From NCBI RefSeq assembly GCF_020905335.1, contig NZ_JAJJMN010000001.1:2666001-2730000 (forward strand): 64,000 bases of DNA, in the 5' to 3' direction. Positions 7,810 to 17,614 of this stretch are shown here, piece by piece; positions within the stretch are counted from its first letter, which is position 1; the number at the start of each line of letters is the position of its first letter. The notes beneath the pieces were generated by a model. The model ran no database searches, was not told the DNA's origin, and saw nothing but the letters and a program-made list of their open reading frames with translations. Origin of the DNA: Flavobacterium lipolyticum (GTDB lineage: Bacteria; Bacteroidota; Bacteroidia; Flavobacteriales; Flavobacteriaceae). The translations under genes were made by a program, and so were the position numbers.

Positions 7810-8391
7810 ATGATAGCACATTTACAGGGGAAATTAGTAGAGAAAAATCCAACAGAAGTCATCATTGAGTGTGGTGGAGTAGGATATCAGGTAAACATCT
7901 CTTTACATACCTTTTCATTAATTCCCAATGTAGAAAATATAAAATTGTATACGCATCTTCAAATCAAAGAAGATGCGCATACATTATTTGGTTTTGTAGA
8001 AAAATCAGAACGCGAAATATTCAGAATGTTATTGTCGGTTTCAGGAATTGGTGCAAACATTGCCAGAACCATGTTGTCATCCATAGAGCCAAGACAAATC
8101 ATCAATGCTATCGCCTCAGGAGACGTAGGTATAATCCAGTCCATAAAAGGAATTGGGAACAAAACAGCACAAAGAGTTATACTAGATTTAAAAGAAAAAG
8201 TGTTAAAATTGTACGATTTGGACGAAGTTTCTATCGTACAGAACAATACAAATCGAGATGAAGCGTTATCTGCTTTGGAGGTTTTAGGTTTTGTTCGTAA
8301 AACTTCTGAAAAAGTAGTAGAGAAAATCGTAAAAGAAGATCCGGAAGCTACTGTAGAAACCATTATCAAGAAAGCACTAAAAAGCCTATAA
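7810..8391 (+). CDS. ruvA: Holliday junction branch migration protein RuvA
   Basis: RuvA (193 residues) binds four-way DNA junctions as a tetramer and loads the RuvB motor during recombination. The ATG at 7810 gives the canonical start MIAHLQGKLVEK; the frame is open ten codons further upstream, but those residues are not part of the family. Domain I is the OB fold (1-63, IECGGVGYQVNIS). Domain II has the two helix-hairpin-helix motifs (VSGIGANIARTML and IKGIGNKTAQRVILDLKEKV). Domain III is the C-terminal RuvB-binding helix bundle (EALSALEVLGF). sprA starts 24 bp downstream, so the two may share a transcript; the same pairing is known in F. johnsoniae. Confidence 0.96.
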   Translation: MIAHLQGKLVEKNPTEVIIECGGVGYQVNISLHTFSLIPNVENIKLYTHLQIKEDAHTLFGFVEKSEREIFRMLLSVSGIGANIARTMLSSIEPRQIINAIASGDVGIIQSIKGIGNKTAQRVILDLKEKVLKLYDLDEVSIVQNNTNRDEALSALEVLGFVRKTSEKVVEKIVKEDPEATVETIIKKALKSL

Positions 8392-8415
8392 AACCAATTT
8401 ATTTAAACCAAGAGT

Positions 8416-11400
8416 ATGCGTAAAATTTGTATTTTTTTACTGTTTTTATTTTGCGGTAATGTTTTGCGTGCGCAAGTAAACCCAACAGTTCAAGATACAA
8501 CTAAAACACAATTCTCCGTTGGTAAAGTAGAAATAGGAAATCCGCCAAGTATACTTTCAGCCTATCGGTATGATCCTATAACCGACCGCTACATTTACAC
8601 CAGTTCAGTAGACGGTTTTAATATCAATTATCCAATTGTATTAACGCCAAAAGAATACGAAGATTTAGTTTTGAAAGAATCCAGAAGAGATTATTTCAGA
8701 AAAAAATCAGACGCTATTGATGGTAAAAAATCAGGAAGTGAGGCGGCTAAAAAGAATTTACTACCGCGATATTATATCAATTCAGGACTTTTCGAAAGCA
8801 TCTTCGGAAGTAATACTATAGACGTAAAGCCAACAGGATCAGTAGAAATGGACTTGGGGATCCGGTATACCAAACAGGACAATCCAGCTTTTTCACCAAG
8901 AAACAGATCCAGTCTAACGTTTGATTTCGATCAGCGAATCAGTATGAGTTTGCTGGGGAAAGTAGGGACCAGATTAGAGGTAAATGCTAATTATGATACC
9001 CAGTCTACTTTTGCCTTTCAAAATTTATTTAAACTTGCTTACACGCCTTCAGAAGATGATATTGTTCAGAAAGTGGAAGTGGGTAACGTGAGTATGCCTT
9101 TAAACAGTACCCTGATTCGAGGCGCCCAAAGTTTGTTCGGGGTTAAAACAGTCTTGCAATTTGGTAAGACAACCGTTACCGGAGTTTTCTCAGAACAGAA
9201 GTCACAAACCAAGAGTATAGTTGCAGAAGGTGGCGGTACCGTACAGAACTTTGATTTGTATGCGCTGGATTACGATAACGACCGACATTTCTTCTTATCT
9301 CAGTATTTCAGAAATAAATACGATACATCATTAAAAAGCTATCCTTTTATCGATAGCCGTGTTCAGGTTACCAGAATAGAAGTTTGGGTAACTAATAAAC
9401 AAAATAGGGTCGCAACCAACAACAATAACTTACGTAACATTATCGCGCTTCAGGATTTAGGAGAAGGACAGGTTACGGGAGTTCCGGACAATCAGGTGGT
9501 GGTGATAAGCAATCCGGTTGGATTTTTTAATAACCCTATCGATACACCAACAAACAACACCAACAATAAATACGATCCGGCTACTATTGGAAAACCAGGA
9601 GCCTACCTAAATTCTAATATTAGAGAAATCGTAACGGCAAAATCTGGATTTAATAACGCAAATACCAGCGAAGGAACAGATTATTCTGTATTAGAAAACG
9701 CCAGAAAATTAACCGCAAACGAATTTACTTTCAATCCGCAATTGGGATACATTTCCTTACAGCAGCGTCTGGCCAATGACGAAATTTTAGCAGTAGCATT
9801 TGAGTATACTGTTGGAGGAAAAGTCTATCAGGTAGGGGAGTTTGGAAGTGACGGGGTTGACGGAACTGTAGTGACCGGAAACAACAATGCCAATAAAGCG
9901 ATTATTACTCAAAGTTTAGTGTTAAAAATGCTGAAGAGTAATTTGACGAACGTTCAGAATCCGGTTTGGAATCTGATGATGAAAAACGTGTACCAAATTC
10001 CTCAGGCGTATCAAATCAAACAAGACGATTTCAGACTAAACATACTGTATACAGATCCTTCCCCAATCAACTATATTTCACCGGTACCGGGAACAACATT
10101 CCCTGCAAATCCTACCGCAGATAATAAAGTAGAGCTTACCCCTTTATTGAATGTCTTTAATCTGGACCGATTGAATTATAACAATGATCCGCAAGCCGGA
10201 GGAGATGGTTTCTTTGATTATATTCCGGGAATTACAGTAGACGTTCAGAATGCTCGAATTATTTTTAGTACCAAAGAGCCTTTTGGAGAATTGTTATTTA
10301 AAAAGTTACAAAATACAGGTTCGGGTGAGAACTACGACGATCCAACGACCTATAATGCCAATCAGAAAAGATATGTGTTCAGAAACATGTACCGAAACAC
10401 ACAGTCCGGAGCTTTGCAGGACAGTGATAAGAATAAATTTTTATTAAGAGGAAAATACAAATCATCAGGAAGCAATGGTATTCCAATCGGAGCGTTTAAT
10501 GTTCCGCAGGGATCTGTTGTGGTTATGGCAGCCGGAAGAAGACTGGTGGAAGGGATCGATTATAGCGTAGATTACCAATTAGGACGTGTTCAGATTTTAG
10601 ATCCTTCGCTTCAGGCTTCTAATACACCAATTGAGGTGTCATTGGAGAATAACTCAATTTTCGGACAACAGACTCGAAGATTTATAGGTTTCAATGTTGA
10701 ACATAAAATTTCAGATAAATTTATTGTAGGAGGAACTTATTTGAAAATGAACGAAAGACCGTTTACTCAAAAATCAAGTTACGGTCAGGAATCTGTAAAC
10801 AATACAATCTTTGGATTCAACGGAAATTACTCTACCGAAGTTCCTTTCTTCACCAGATTAGTTAACAAATTACCAAACATAGATACAGATGTTCCTTCCA
10901 ATCTTTCGATTAGAGGAGAAGTAGCTTTCTTAAAACCGGATGCTCCAAAAGCCAGTGATTTTGAAGGTGAGGCAACCATTTATATTGATGACTTCGAAGG
11001 TTCTCAGTCTACCATCGACATGCGATCAGCGTATGCGTGGAGTCTGGCTTCGACGCCATTTGTAAATTCTATCAATGACAATACTTTTAATGCCAATTCA
11101 ACTACATTAGAATATGGCTTTAAACGTGCAAAATTGTCCTGGTATACTATCGACCCTGTCTTTTACGCTTCAAAACCATCGGGTATTTCAAATGATGATC
11201 TGTCATTAAATACCACGAGACGTATTTATAGCCGGGAATTATATCCAAATACAGATATTGCTCAGGGACAGATTCAGGTAGTGAATACATTGGACTTAAC
11301 GTATTACCCTTCTAACCGCGGACCTTATAACAACAATCCGAATTTTGGTGCAAGTCCCGCCGGTTCTAATTTTGGAGGAATCATGCGTGCTTTGAATTCG

Positions 11401-14400
11401 ACCAACTTCGAACAGGGGAATGTCGAGTATATCCAGTTTTGGGTAATGGATCCTTATGTAGGTAATGGAGAAGCAGCAATTAATAATACCGGAAAAATTT
11501 ATTTCAACTTAGGAGAAATTTCGGAAGACGTTTTAAAAGACGGAAGAAAACAATACGAAAACGGATTAGGCCCGGATCAGATCATGGTAAATCCCAGACC
11601 GCTTTGGGGAGATGTTCCGGCATCACAATCTTTAATTTATGCCTTTGATAATAACGCAGGTAATCGTAGCAATCAGGATGTTGGTTTAGACGGTTTACCC
11701 AATTCGAAAGAAGCTTCAGTATATACAAATTACGGTGGAGAAACAGATCCGGCCGGGGACGATTATACCTATTATTTGAATACTGATGGAGGCGTTTTAG
11801 ACCGCTATAAAAATTACAATGGTACAGAAGGGAACTCTCCTGTAAGTATCGATTCCCCAAACCGTGGATCAACAACTTTACCGGATGTTGAAGATATCAA
11901 CCGTGATAACACCATGAGTACCATCAATGCCTATTATGAATATAGCATCGATGTAAAACCGGGAATGCAGGTGGGACAGAACTTCGTTACAGACATTCGT
12001 GAAGTAAGTAATGTTGAATTGCCAAACGGATCAACGACAACAGCAAGATGGATACAGTTTAAAATTCCGGTTGCTCAACCGCAAAATACTATCGGAAATA
12101 TTACCGATTTCAGATCGATTCGTTTCATGCGTATGTTTATGACCGGCTTTAGTGATCAGATGACTGTTCGTTTTGGAGCTTTGGATTTAGTGAGAGGAGA
12201 ATGGAGAAGATATACCGGTACACTTGATGCCAATGATACAAATCCGGCTGACGACGGAACAGAGTTTGATGTTGCGGCAGTAAACATTCAGGAGAATGGT
12301 ACAAAATGTCCTGTGAATTACGTGGTGCCACCGGGCGTTCGTAGAGAGCAGCTGTATAATAACAATACCATTATCAATCAAAATGAGCAAGCCTTAGCGG
12401 TTAGAGTTGGCGGTTCAGGATTACAATATCAGGATTCAAGAGCGGTTTTTAAGAACGTAAGTGTAGACATGCGTCAGTACAAAAAACTGAAAATGTTTTT
12501 ACATGCTGAATCATTGCCAAACGAAAACACGTTACTCGATGATGAAATGGTAGGTTTTATCCGTTTTGGAAATGACTTTACACAAAATTTCTATCAGGTC
12601 GAGGTTCCTTTAAAAGTGACCAGAACCGGAGGGTCCTGTAGCATAAGTCCGGATCAGGTTTGGCTGGAAGAGAATAATATTGATTTAGCACTGGAGTTAT
12701 TGACCCGAATGAAAATTAAGGGGATGACTGTTGATATTAATTCTGATAAAAGAGATGTTAACGGGATTTATTATCCGGATGACGATCTGAGTATTGGCGG
12801 AGGTGATGGAGACGGCAGATTAAGATTAGGAATCAAAGGAAACCCTAATTTTGGTTTAGTCCGAACATTGATGGTAGGTGTTAAGAGTAGGGCAGATCAT
12901 AAAACCATCAAAGGAGAGATTTGGTTCAACGAACTTCGAATGGCCGATCTGGAGAACAAAGGTGGTATGGCGGCAATTTTAAATATCGATACCAATATGG
13001 CAGATTTTGCTACCGTATCGGCTACCGGTAAAAAGAGTACCATTGGTTTTGGATCTTTAGAACAAGGAGCAAATGAGAGAAGCCGTGAAGATCTTCAGCA
13101 GTATAATATTGTTACCAATTTGAATTTAGGAAAATTATTACCACAAAGATGGGGAATCAATTTGCCGTTTAATTACGCAATTGGAGAAGAAGTTATCACA
13201 CCAGAATACGACCCGTTCAATCAGGATATAAAATTAAAACAGCTGATTAAAGAAACGACCGATGAGGCAGAGAAAGAAAACATCAGAACCAGAGCTGTTG
13301 ACTATACCAAAAGAAGAAGTATTAACTTTATCGGCGTAAGAAAAGACAGAGCACCGGAACAGAAGCCGCATGTTTATGACGTTGAAAACTTCACCTTTTC
13401 ACAATCGTACAATCAGGTAGAACGTCACGATTATGAAGTGGCAGATTACGTAGACGAGCAATCGAATAGTGCCGTGAATTATGCGTACACCTTCCAGCCA
13501 AAAGAAGTGGTTCCGTTCAAGAAGACTAAATTCATGAAGAAAAGTGAGTATTGGAAAATGCTGAGTGATTTTAATTTTAATTATTTGCCTTCAAATGTTT
13601 CCTTTAACACGAATATTTTGAGACAAAGTAACCGCCAGCAATTTAGAGAAGTGGAGGTACAGGGAATTGGTCTTGATCCGTTGTACAGACGAAACTTTGC
13701 CTTTAATTATCAGTACGGTTTTGGTTTCAATTTAACGAAATCTTTAAAAATTAACTATACAGCTGCATCCAATAATATCGTAAGGAATTTTCTAAATGAT
13801 GACAATACACCAAAACAGGATTTTAATATCTGGGACGATTATTTTGATATTGGAACACCAAATCAGCACGTACAACAGTTAGTGTTGAACTATGATATTC
13901 CAATTCATAAAATTCCGGTTTTAAGCTTTATCAAAGCAAATTATTCGTATACCGCCGACTATACCTGGCAGCGCGCTTCGACTGCATTATCTGAATATGT
14001 TGATCCTGTCAGCGGAGGTACTTTTGATTTAGGAAACACTATTCAGAATGCCAATTCGAATACACTTACGACAACGCTTAATATGAACATGCTGTACAAG
14101 TATTTAGGATTAACTCCAGGTCCAAAAACAGGAGCAAAACCTAAAGCGGCAGCACCGCCAAAACCGGGGGAGAAGATTGTAAATACGGCAAAACCGGCTA
14201 CCACTAGCAGTCCATTCTATGATGGCATGATTGGTGTTCTGACCAGTATAAAAAATGTTCAGGTAAATTATACCGTGAATAGTGGAACCGTTTTACCGGG
14301 GTATACACCGGGTGTTGGTTTCTTCGGAACATCGAGACCTACTTTAGGATTTGTTTTCGGAAGTCAGGACGACATTCGTTTTGAAGCGGCGAAAAGAGGA

Positions 14401-15639
14401 TGGTTAACCTCTTACCAGGATTTTAATCAAAGTTTTACTCAGGTAACCAATAAGCTTCTGAAAGTAACGGCGAACATCGACTTATTGCCTGATTTGAAAA
14501 TTGACCTGAACATGGATCGTAATTATTCTGAAAATAATTCAGAGCAGTATAGTGTTGTTAAAAATAATGTGACCGGAGATTTAGATTATAAGGCTTTGTC
14601 ACCGTATAATTATGGGATGTTCTCTATTTCAACAGTGCTTATAAAAACAGCATTTTCGACCAGCACTGCAACAGAGTCTGCCGCATTTGATGATTTCAGA
14701 AACAACCGTATGATTATAGCAAACCGTCTGGCAGAGGAGCGTTATGGTGCAGGAGCGCCAATTCCGAGATATGGAGATGCTAATAACCCGATTCCGGCTC
14801 CTACAGATCCTAATTATAAAGTATATACTGCTAATGAAGGGTATCCGATAGGATTTACCAAAAGCAATCAGGCGGTTTTATTACCAGCATTTTTAGCAGC
14901 CTATACAGGTAGTAATGCATCAAGCAGCTCGACAGATATTTTTAGAAGTTTTCCAATTCCAAACTGGAGTATTAAGTACAACGGTTTAATGCGTTATAAA
15001 TATTTCAAAGACAAATTCAAGCGTTTTTCTTTGCAGCATAATTACAGAGCATCGTATACCATCAATCAGTTCAGATCTAATTTTGACTATATAGAGAAGC
15101 CTAATGGACAGGATGTGAATACCAATTTCTTTAACAAAACCATCATGTCTAATATTAACCTCGTGGAGCAATTCAGTCCGTTAATTAGAATGGATTTTGA
15201 ATTGAAAAGCTCATTACGTGTATTGACAGAGATTAAAAAAGACAGAGCTTTGTCTATGAGTTTTGATAATAATTTATTGACCGAAGTAAAAGGAATGGAA
15301 TATGTGGTAGGTTTGGGCTATCGTTTTAAAGATGTAATTTTCTCCTCAAGACTTGCTGATTCACCAACGGGAATTATAAAAAGTGATATCAATATTAAGT
15401 GTGACTTCTCGTATCGAAATAATGAAACCTTAGTGCGCTATTTAGATTATGACAACAATCAATTAGCGGCAGGACAAAATATATGGTCGTTAAAACTTAC
15501 GGCAGACTATGCATTCAGTAAAAACCTGACGGCGATATTCTATTACGATCATTCGTTTTCGAAAGCGGTAATCTCGACATCATTCCCTTTAACGAATATT
15601 AGATCAGGATTTACACTTCGATATAATTTTGGGAATTAA
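8416..15639 (+). CDS. sprA: SprA (Sov), outer-membrane translocon of the type IX secretion system
   Basis: This giant outer-membrane protein has 2407 residues, about the length of F. johnsoniae SprA. It forms the very large single-chain beta-barrel through which type IX substrates cross the outer membrane and is needed for gliding. The signal peptide (MRKICIFLLFLFCGNVLRAQ) is followed by an N-terminal domain, long runs of alternating beta strands and SprA-type segments such as DFEGSQSTIDMRSAYAWSL and KIYFNLGEISEDVLKDGR. A Pro/Ala/Lys-rich flexible stretch lies at about residues 1900-1930 (GAKPKAAAPPKPGEK), and the last residues (GFTLRYNFGN) make a closing strand. The gene order ruvA-sprA-gcvH supports orthology with the F. 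johnsoniae gene. No frameshift was seen over 7.2 kb. Confidence 0.96.
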   Translation: MRKICIFLLFLFCGNVLRAQVNPTVQDTTKTQFSVGKVEIGNPPSILSAYRYDPITDRYIYTSSVDGFNINYPIVLTPKEYEDLVLKESRRDYFRKKSDAIDGKKSGSEAAKKNLLPRYYINSGLFESIFGSNTIDVKPTGSVEMDLGIRYTKQDNPAFSPRNRSSLTFDFDQRISMSLLGKVGTRLEVNANYDTQSTFAFQNLFKLAYTPSEDDIVQKVEVGNVSMPLNSTLIRGAQSLFGVKTVLQFGKTTVTGVFSEQKSQTKSIVAEGGGTVQNFDLYALDYDNDRHFFLSQYFRNKYDTSLKSYPFIDSRVQVTRIEVWVTNKQNRVATNNNNLRNIIALQDLGEGQVTGVPDNQVVVISNPVGFFNNPIDTPTNNTNNKYDPATIGKPGAYLNSNIREIVTAKSGFNNANTSEGTDYSVLENARKLTANEFTFNPQLGYISLQQRLANDEILAVAFEYTVGGKVYQVGEFGSDGVDGTVVTGNNNANKAIITQSLVLKMLKSNLTNVQNPVWNLMMKNVYQIPQAYQIKQDDFRLNILYTDPSPINYISPVPGTTFPANPTADNKVELTPLLNVFNLDRLNYNNDPQAGGDGFFDYIPGITVDVQNARIIFSTKEPFGELLFKKLQNTGSGENYDDPTTYNANQKRYVFRNMYRNTQSGALQDSDKNKFLLRGKYKSSGSNGIPIGAFNVPQGSVVVMAAGRRLVEGIDYSVDYQLGRVQILDPSLQASNTPIEVSLENNSIFGQQTRRFIGFNVEHKISDKFIVGGTYLKMNERPFTQKSSYGQESVNNTIFGFNGNYSTEVPFFTRLVNKLPNIDTDVPSNLSIRGEVAFLKPDAPKASDFEGEATIYIDDFEGSQSTIDMRSAYAWSLASTPFVNSINDNTFNANSTTLEYGFKRAKLSWYTIDPVFYASKPSGISNDDLSLNTTRRIYSRELYPNTDIAQGQIQVVNTLDLTYYPSNRGPYNNNPNFGASPAGSNFGGIMRALNSTNFEQGNVEYIQFWVMDPYVGNGEAAINNTGKIYFNLGEISEDVLKDGRKQYENGLGPDQIMVNPRPLWGDVPASQSLIYAFDNNAGNRSNQDVGLDGLPNSKEASVYTNYGGETDPAGDDYTYYLNTDGGVLDRYKNYNGTEGNSPVSIDSPNRGSTTLPDVEDINRDNTMSTINAYYEYSIDVKPGMQVGQNFVTDIREVSNVELPNGSTTTARWIQFKIPVAQPQNTIGNITDFRSIRFMRMFMTGFSDQMTVRFGALDLVRGEWRRYTGTLDANDTNPADDGTEFDVAAVNIQENGTKCPVNYVVPPGVRREQLYNNNTIINQNEQALAVRVGGSGLQYQDSRAVFKNVSVDMRQYKKLKMFLHAESLPNENTLLDDEMVGFIRFGNDFTQNFYQVEVPLKVTRTGGSCSISPDQVWLEENNIDLALELLTRMKIKGMTVDINSDKRDVNGIYYPDDDLSIGGGDGDGRLRLGIKGNPNFGLVRTLMVGVKSRADHKTIKGEIWFNELRMADLENKGGMAAILNIDTNMADFATVSATGKKSTIGFGSLEQGANERSREDLQQYNIVTNLNLGKLLPQRWGINLPFNYAIGEEVITPEYDPFNQDIKLKQLIKETTDEAEKENIRTRAVDYTKRRSINFIGVRKDRAPEQKPHVYDVENFTFSQSYNQVERHDYEVADYVDEQSNSAVNYAYTFQPKEVVPFKKTKFMKKSEYWKMLSDFNFNYLPSNVSFNTNILRQSNRQQFREVEVQGIGLDPLYRRNFAFNYQYGFGFNLTKSLKINYTAASNNIVRNFLNDDNTPKQDFNIWDDYFDIGTPNQHVQQLVLNYDIPIHKIPVLSFIKANYSYTADYTWQRASTALSEYVDPVSGGTFDLGNTIQNANSNTLTTTLNMNMLYKYLGLTPGPKTGAKPKAAAPPKPGEKIVNTAKPATTSSPFYDGMIGVLTSIKNVQVNYTVNSGTVLPGYTPGVGFFGTSRPTLGFVFGSQDDIRFEAAKRGWLTSYQDFNQSFTQVTNKLLKVTANIDLLPDLKIDLNMDRNYSENNSEQYSVVKNNVTGDLDYKALSPYNYGMFSISTVLIKTAFSTSTATESAAFDDFRNNRMIIANRLAEERYGAGAPIPRYGDANNPIPAPTDPNYKVYTANEGYPIGFTKSNQAVLLPAFLAAYTGSNASSSSTDIFRSFPIPNWSIKYNGLMRYKYFKDKFKRFSLQHNYRASYTINQFRSNFDYIEKPNGQDVNTNFFNKTIMSNINLVEQFSPLIRMDFELKSSLRVLTEIKKDRALSMSFDNNLLTEVKGMEYVVGLGYRFKDVIFSSRLADSPTGIIKSDINIKCDFSYRNNETLVRYLDYDNNQLAAGQNIWSLKLTADYAFSKNLTAIFYYDHSFSKAVISTSFPLTNIRSGFTLRYNFGN

Positions 15640-15676
15640 TTTTGAATTTCTAAAGAGGATTTTATTATAAGATTAT

Positions 15677-15684
15677 TACATTTG
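15677..15684 (+). promoter_or_regulatory. -7 box for gcvH
   Basis: TACATTTG fits TAnnTTTG, 43 bp before the gcvH ATG and 37 bp after the sprA stop. Confidence 0.5.
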
Positions 15685-15727
15685 TGCCTCAATTATTAAA
15701 CTATCAATTTTCAAACACACAACTATT

Positions 15728-16108
15728 ATGAGCATACCAGCAAATTTAAAGTACACAAAAGATCACGAATGGGTTAGCATCGAAGGAGATGTTGCAACAG
15801 TAGGAATTACTCATTTTGCACAAAAAGAGTTAGGAGATATCGTGTATGTTGAAGTAGAAACTTTAGATCAAAAACTTGACAGAGACGAGGTTTTTGGAAC
15901 AGTTGAAGCTGTAAAGACAGTATCAGATTTGTTTTTACCATTAACAGGAGAAATCATTGCCTTCAATGAAAATCTTGAAAGCGAGCCTGAAACTGTGAAT
16001 TCTGATCCTTACGGAGATGGATGGATGATTAAAATTAAAATTGCTGATGCATCAGAAATTGATTCTTTATTGTCTGCTGACGCTTATAAAGAACTTATAG
16101 GTGCCTAA
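15728..16108 (+). CDS. gcvH: Glycine cleavage system H protein
   Basis: GcvH (126 residues) is the lipoyl carrier that shuttles the aminomethyl group between the P, T and L proteins of glycine cleavage. The lipoyl-lysine sits in the motif [13 protein letters not shown] (about residue 62), preceded by the conserved N-terminal KYTKDHEWV and followed by [13 protein letters not shown]. Length and motifs are complete. The other glycine cleavage genes are not in the window, which is common in this group. The vanZ-like frame overlaps its last 8 bases, so the two are probably translationally coupled. Confidence 0.97.
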   Translation: MSIPANLKYTKDHEWVSIEGDVATVGITHFAQKELGDIVYVEVETLDQKLDRDEVFGTVEAVKTVSDLFLPLTGEIIAFNENLESEPETVNSDPYGDGWMIKIKIADASEIDSLLSADAYKELIGA

Positions 16109-16484
16109 ACAATTGCTCTTAATCTGGGCAATTATCTGCTCAGGAATCATTACTTATTTTTGTTTAACAGATTCCAGTAATATTCCGGCGGTAAATTTTC
16201 CGAGTATAGATAAGATTGTCCATTTTTGTTTTCATTTTGGATTTACAATTTCCTGGATTTTGTTTTTCAAAAAAGAGCTGAAAGGAAAAGCACCAGACGA
16301 TTACAAAGCCTATTTAATTTCATTTATATTTTCTGTTTTTTTCGGAATTACAATCGAAATTCTGCAAGGTGTTTTAACGGTTACACGAGCATCAGATGTA
16401 ACAGATGTTTTAGCCAATACACTTGGAGCTATTTTTGGCATCTTTGCCGCTATAGTTTTTAAAAAACAAATCGATAAAATTTAA
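16101..16484 (+). CDS. VanZ-like family membrane protein
   Basis: This is a 127-residue polytopic inner-membrane protein. It has four hydrophobic segments (about 5-22, 38-57, 70-92 and 102-120) and the VanZ-like signature [15 protein letters not shown]...[20 protein letters not shown]. It starts with GTG at 16101, inside the last codons of gcvH, giving an 8-base overlap. VanZ relatives are linked to low-level teicoplanin resistance and cell-wall or lipid functions, but their activity is unknown. A vanZ-like gene directly after gcvH is a recurring arrangement in Flavobacteriaceae, which supports the call. A terminator follows. Confidence 0.87.
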   Translation: MPKQLLLIWAIICSGIITYFCLTDSSNIPAVNFPSIDKIVHFCFHFGFTISWILFFKKELKGKAPDDYKAYLISFIFSVFFGITIEILQGVLTVTRASDVTDVLANTLGAIFGIFAAIVFKKQIDKI

Positions 16485-16490
16485 GAATAT

Positions 16491-16516
16491 AAAACCCGCT
16501 TCGGTGGGTTTTTTTG
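16491..16516 (+). terminator. Terminator with a TTCG tetraloop after the vanZ-like gene
   Basis: AACCCGC-TTCG-GTGGGTT (16493-16510) is followed by a run of T, 8 bp after the stop codon. Confidence 0.88.
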
Positions 16517-16792
16517 TGCTCTAATCTTAACACTTTCAAGGCTGGTTAAAGCTTTGCGGCTTCGCGAGCAATGTTATTTAGTCCGGAAAAAATGAAAAAA
16601 AGATTTAATATTTTTGATTAACGATTTTTGATGTCAGATGTTTGAAAGGATATAAAATTGATAATTGAACTATTGAGCAGCATTAAATCAAAACTCAGCA
16701 ATCGTTAATCTTCATTCTAAAATCATCTAATTTAATGATGTTCCTTTGTTTTAAAAGAAACCCGTGGCTACTTTACGTAAATCTTCCCGGCC
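16517..16792. other. Gene-free interval between vanZ and deoC
   Basis: No open frame of note is visible. A short fragment CTTTGCGGCTTCGCGAGCAA at 16552-16571 resembles the 3003-3030 repeat with an internal deletion. The rest is AT-rich without strong hairpins. Confidence 0.5.
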
Positions 16793-16826
16793 TTTGCAGT
16801 TCATTCTAATTTAAAATGTACTTTTG
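16793..16826 (+). promoter_or_regulatory. Consensus Flavobacterium promoter for deoC
   Basis: TTTG at 16793-16796 and TACTTTTG at 16819-16826, spaced by 22 bp, match the -33 TTTG and -7 TAnnTTTG elements. It lies 26 bp before the ATG. Confidence 0.65.
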
Positions 16827-16852
16827 CAGAATTCTCAGAACACGCGCAAATC

Positions 16853-17596
16853 ATGAATGTTAAGCAATATTTGGACTCTACGTATTTAAAAACAGCCTCC
16901 CAGGCAGGACTTTCGGAAGCAGAAAATACCCTTGTGGTTAAAAATGCTATTGAAGAGGCGATTCGCGAAGGCTTTAAACTAATCATGATTCGGCCTGAAC
17001 AGGTGGTTTTGGCAAAAGAAATGATTCATAAAGCCAATTCGACTTTGCTGATCGGTACAGTCATTGATTTTCCTGAAGGGGACTCAGATTTAGAGTCTAA
17101 ATTAAAAGAAGCCAACAAAGCAATAGAAGACGGAGCAGATGATCTGGATTTTGTTTGCAATTATAAGGCATTCAAAGAAGGAGATGTTGACCTGGTCAGA
17201 CAAGAGATTTTAGTGGGAACACAAATTGGTCTTGCAAGTAATAAAACAGTGAAATGGATTATTGAAGTTGCGGCCTTAAATGATACACAGATCATTCAGC
17301 TTTCGGCATTGATCAAAAATGTAGTGATGTCTCATTTTAAAGAAGAAAACTACGCTTCAGTTTTCGTGAAGTCGTCCACTGGATTTTATAAAACCGAAAA
17401 CGATTTGCCAAACGGAGCTACCCTTCCAACAATTATAATGATGTTAGAAAACGCATCACCTTTGCCTGTTAAAGCTGCCGGAGGAGTTCGGTCTTATCAG
17501 GATGCCATAGAAATGATTCGCTTAGGTGTAAAACGAATCGGAACCTCTGCTGCAAAAACAATTGCGGATGGAGGGAATACCTCAAATCAATATTAA
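16853..17596 (+). CDS. deoC: Deoxyribose-phosphate aldolase
   Basis: DeoC (247 residues) cleaves 2-deoxyribose-5-phosphate to glyceraldehyde-3-phosphate and acetaldehyde in deoxynucleoside catabolism. The class I aldolase TIM barrel is recognisable from the N-terminal YLDSTYLKTASQAG, the substrate segment GADDLDFVCNYKAFKEGD, the Schiff-base lysine in VFVKSSTGFYK (about residue 169) and the phosphate-binding VKAAGGVRSYQDA with GVKRIGTSAA at the end. It has its own consensus promoter. remB starts 18 bp downstream and probably shares its transcript. Confidence 0.94.
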   Translation: MNVKQYLDSTYLKTASQAGLSEAENTLVVKNAIEEAIREGFKLIMIRPEQVVLAKEMIHKANSTLLIGTVIDFPEGDSDLESKLKEANKAIEDGADDLDFVCNYKAFKEGDVDLVRQEILVGTQIGLASNKTVKWIIEVAALNDTQIIQLSALIKNVVMSHFKEENYASVFVKSSTGFYKTENDLPNGATLPTIIMMLENASPLPVKAAGGVRSYQDAIEMIRLGVKRIGTSAAKTIADGGNTSNQY

Positions 17597-17614
17597 ATAA
17601 AAACCTAAATTTAC

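Noticed and set aside
7869..8261. 130-residue frame on the plus strand overlapping ruvA
   Set aside because: It runs in another frame of a clear RuvA gene, and its translation is rich in Arg, Cys and Asn without any domain.
14119..14210. Frameshift or fusion point in sprA at the Pro/Ala-rich stretch
   Set aside because: The frame continues without interruption, and SprA-type sequence is found on both sides; a flexible linker explains it.
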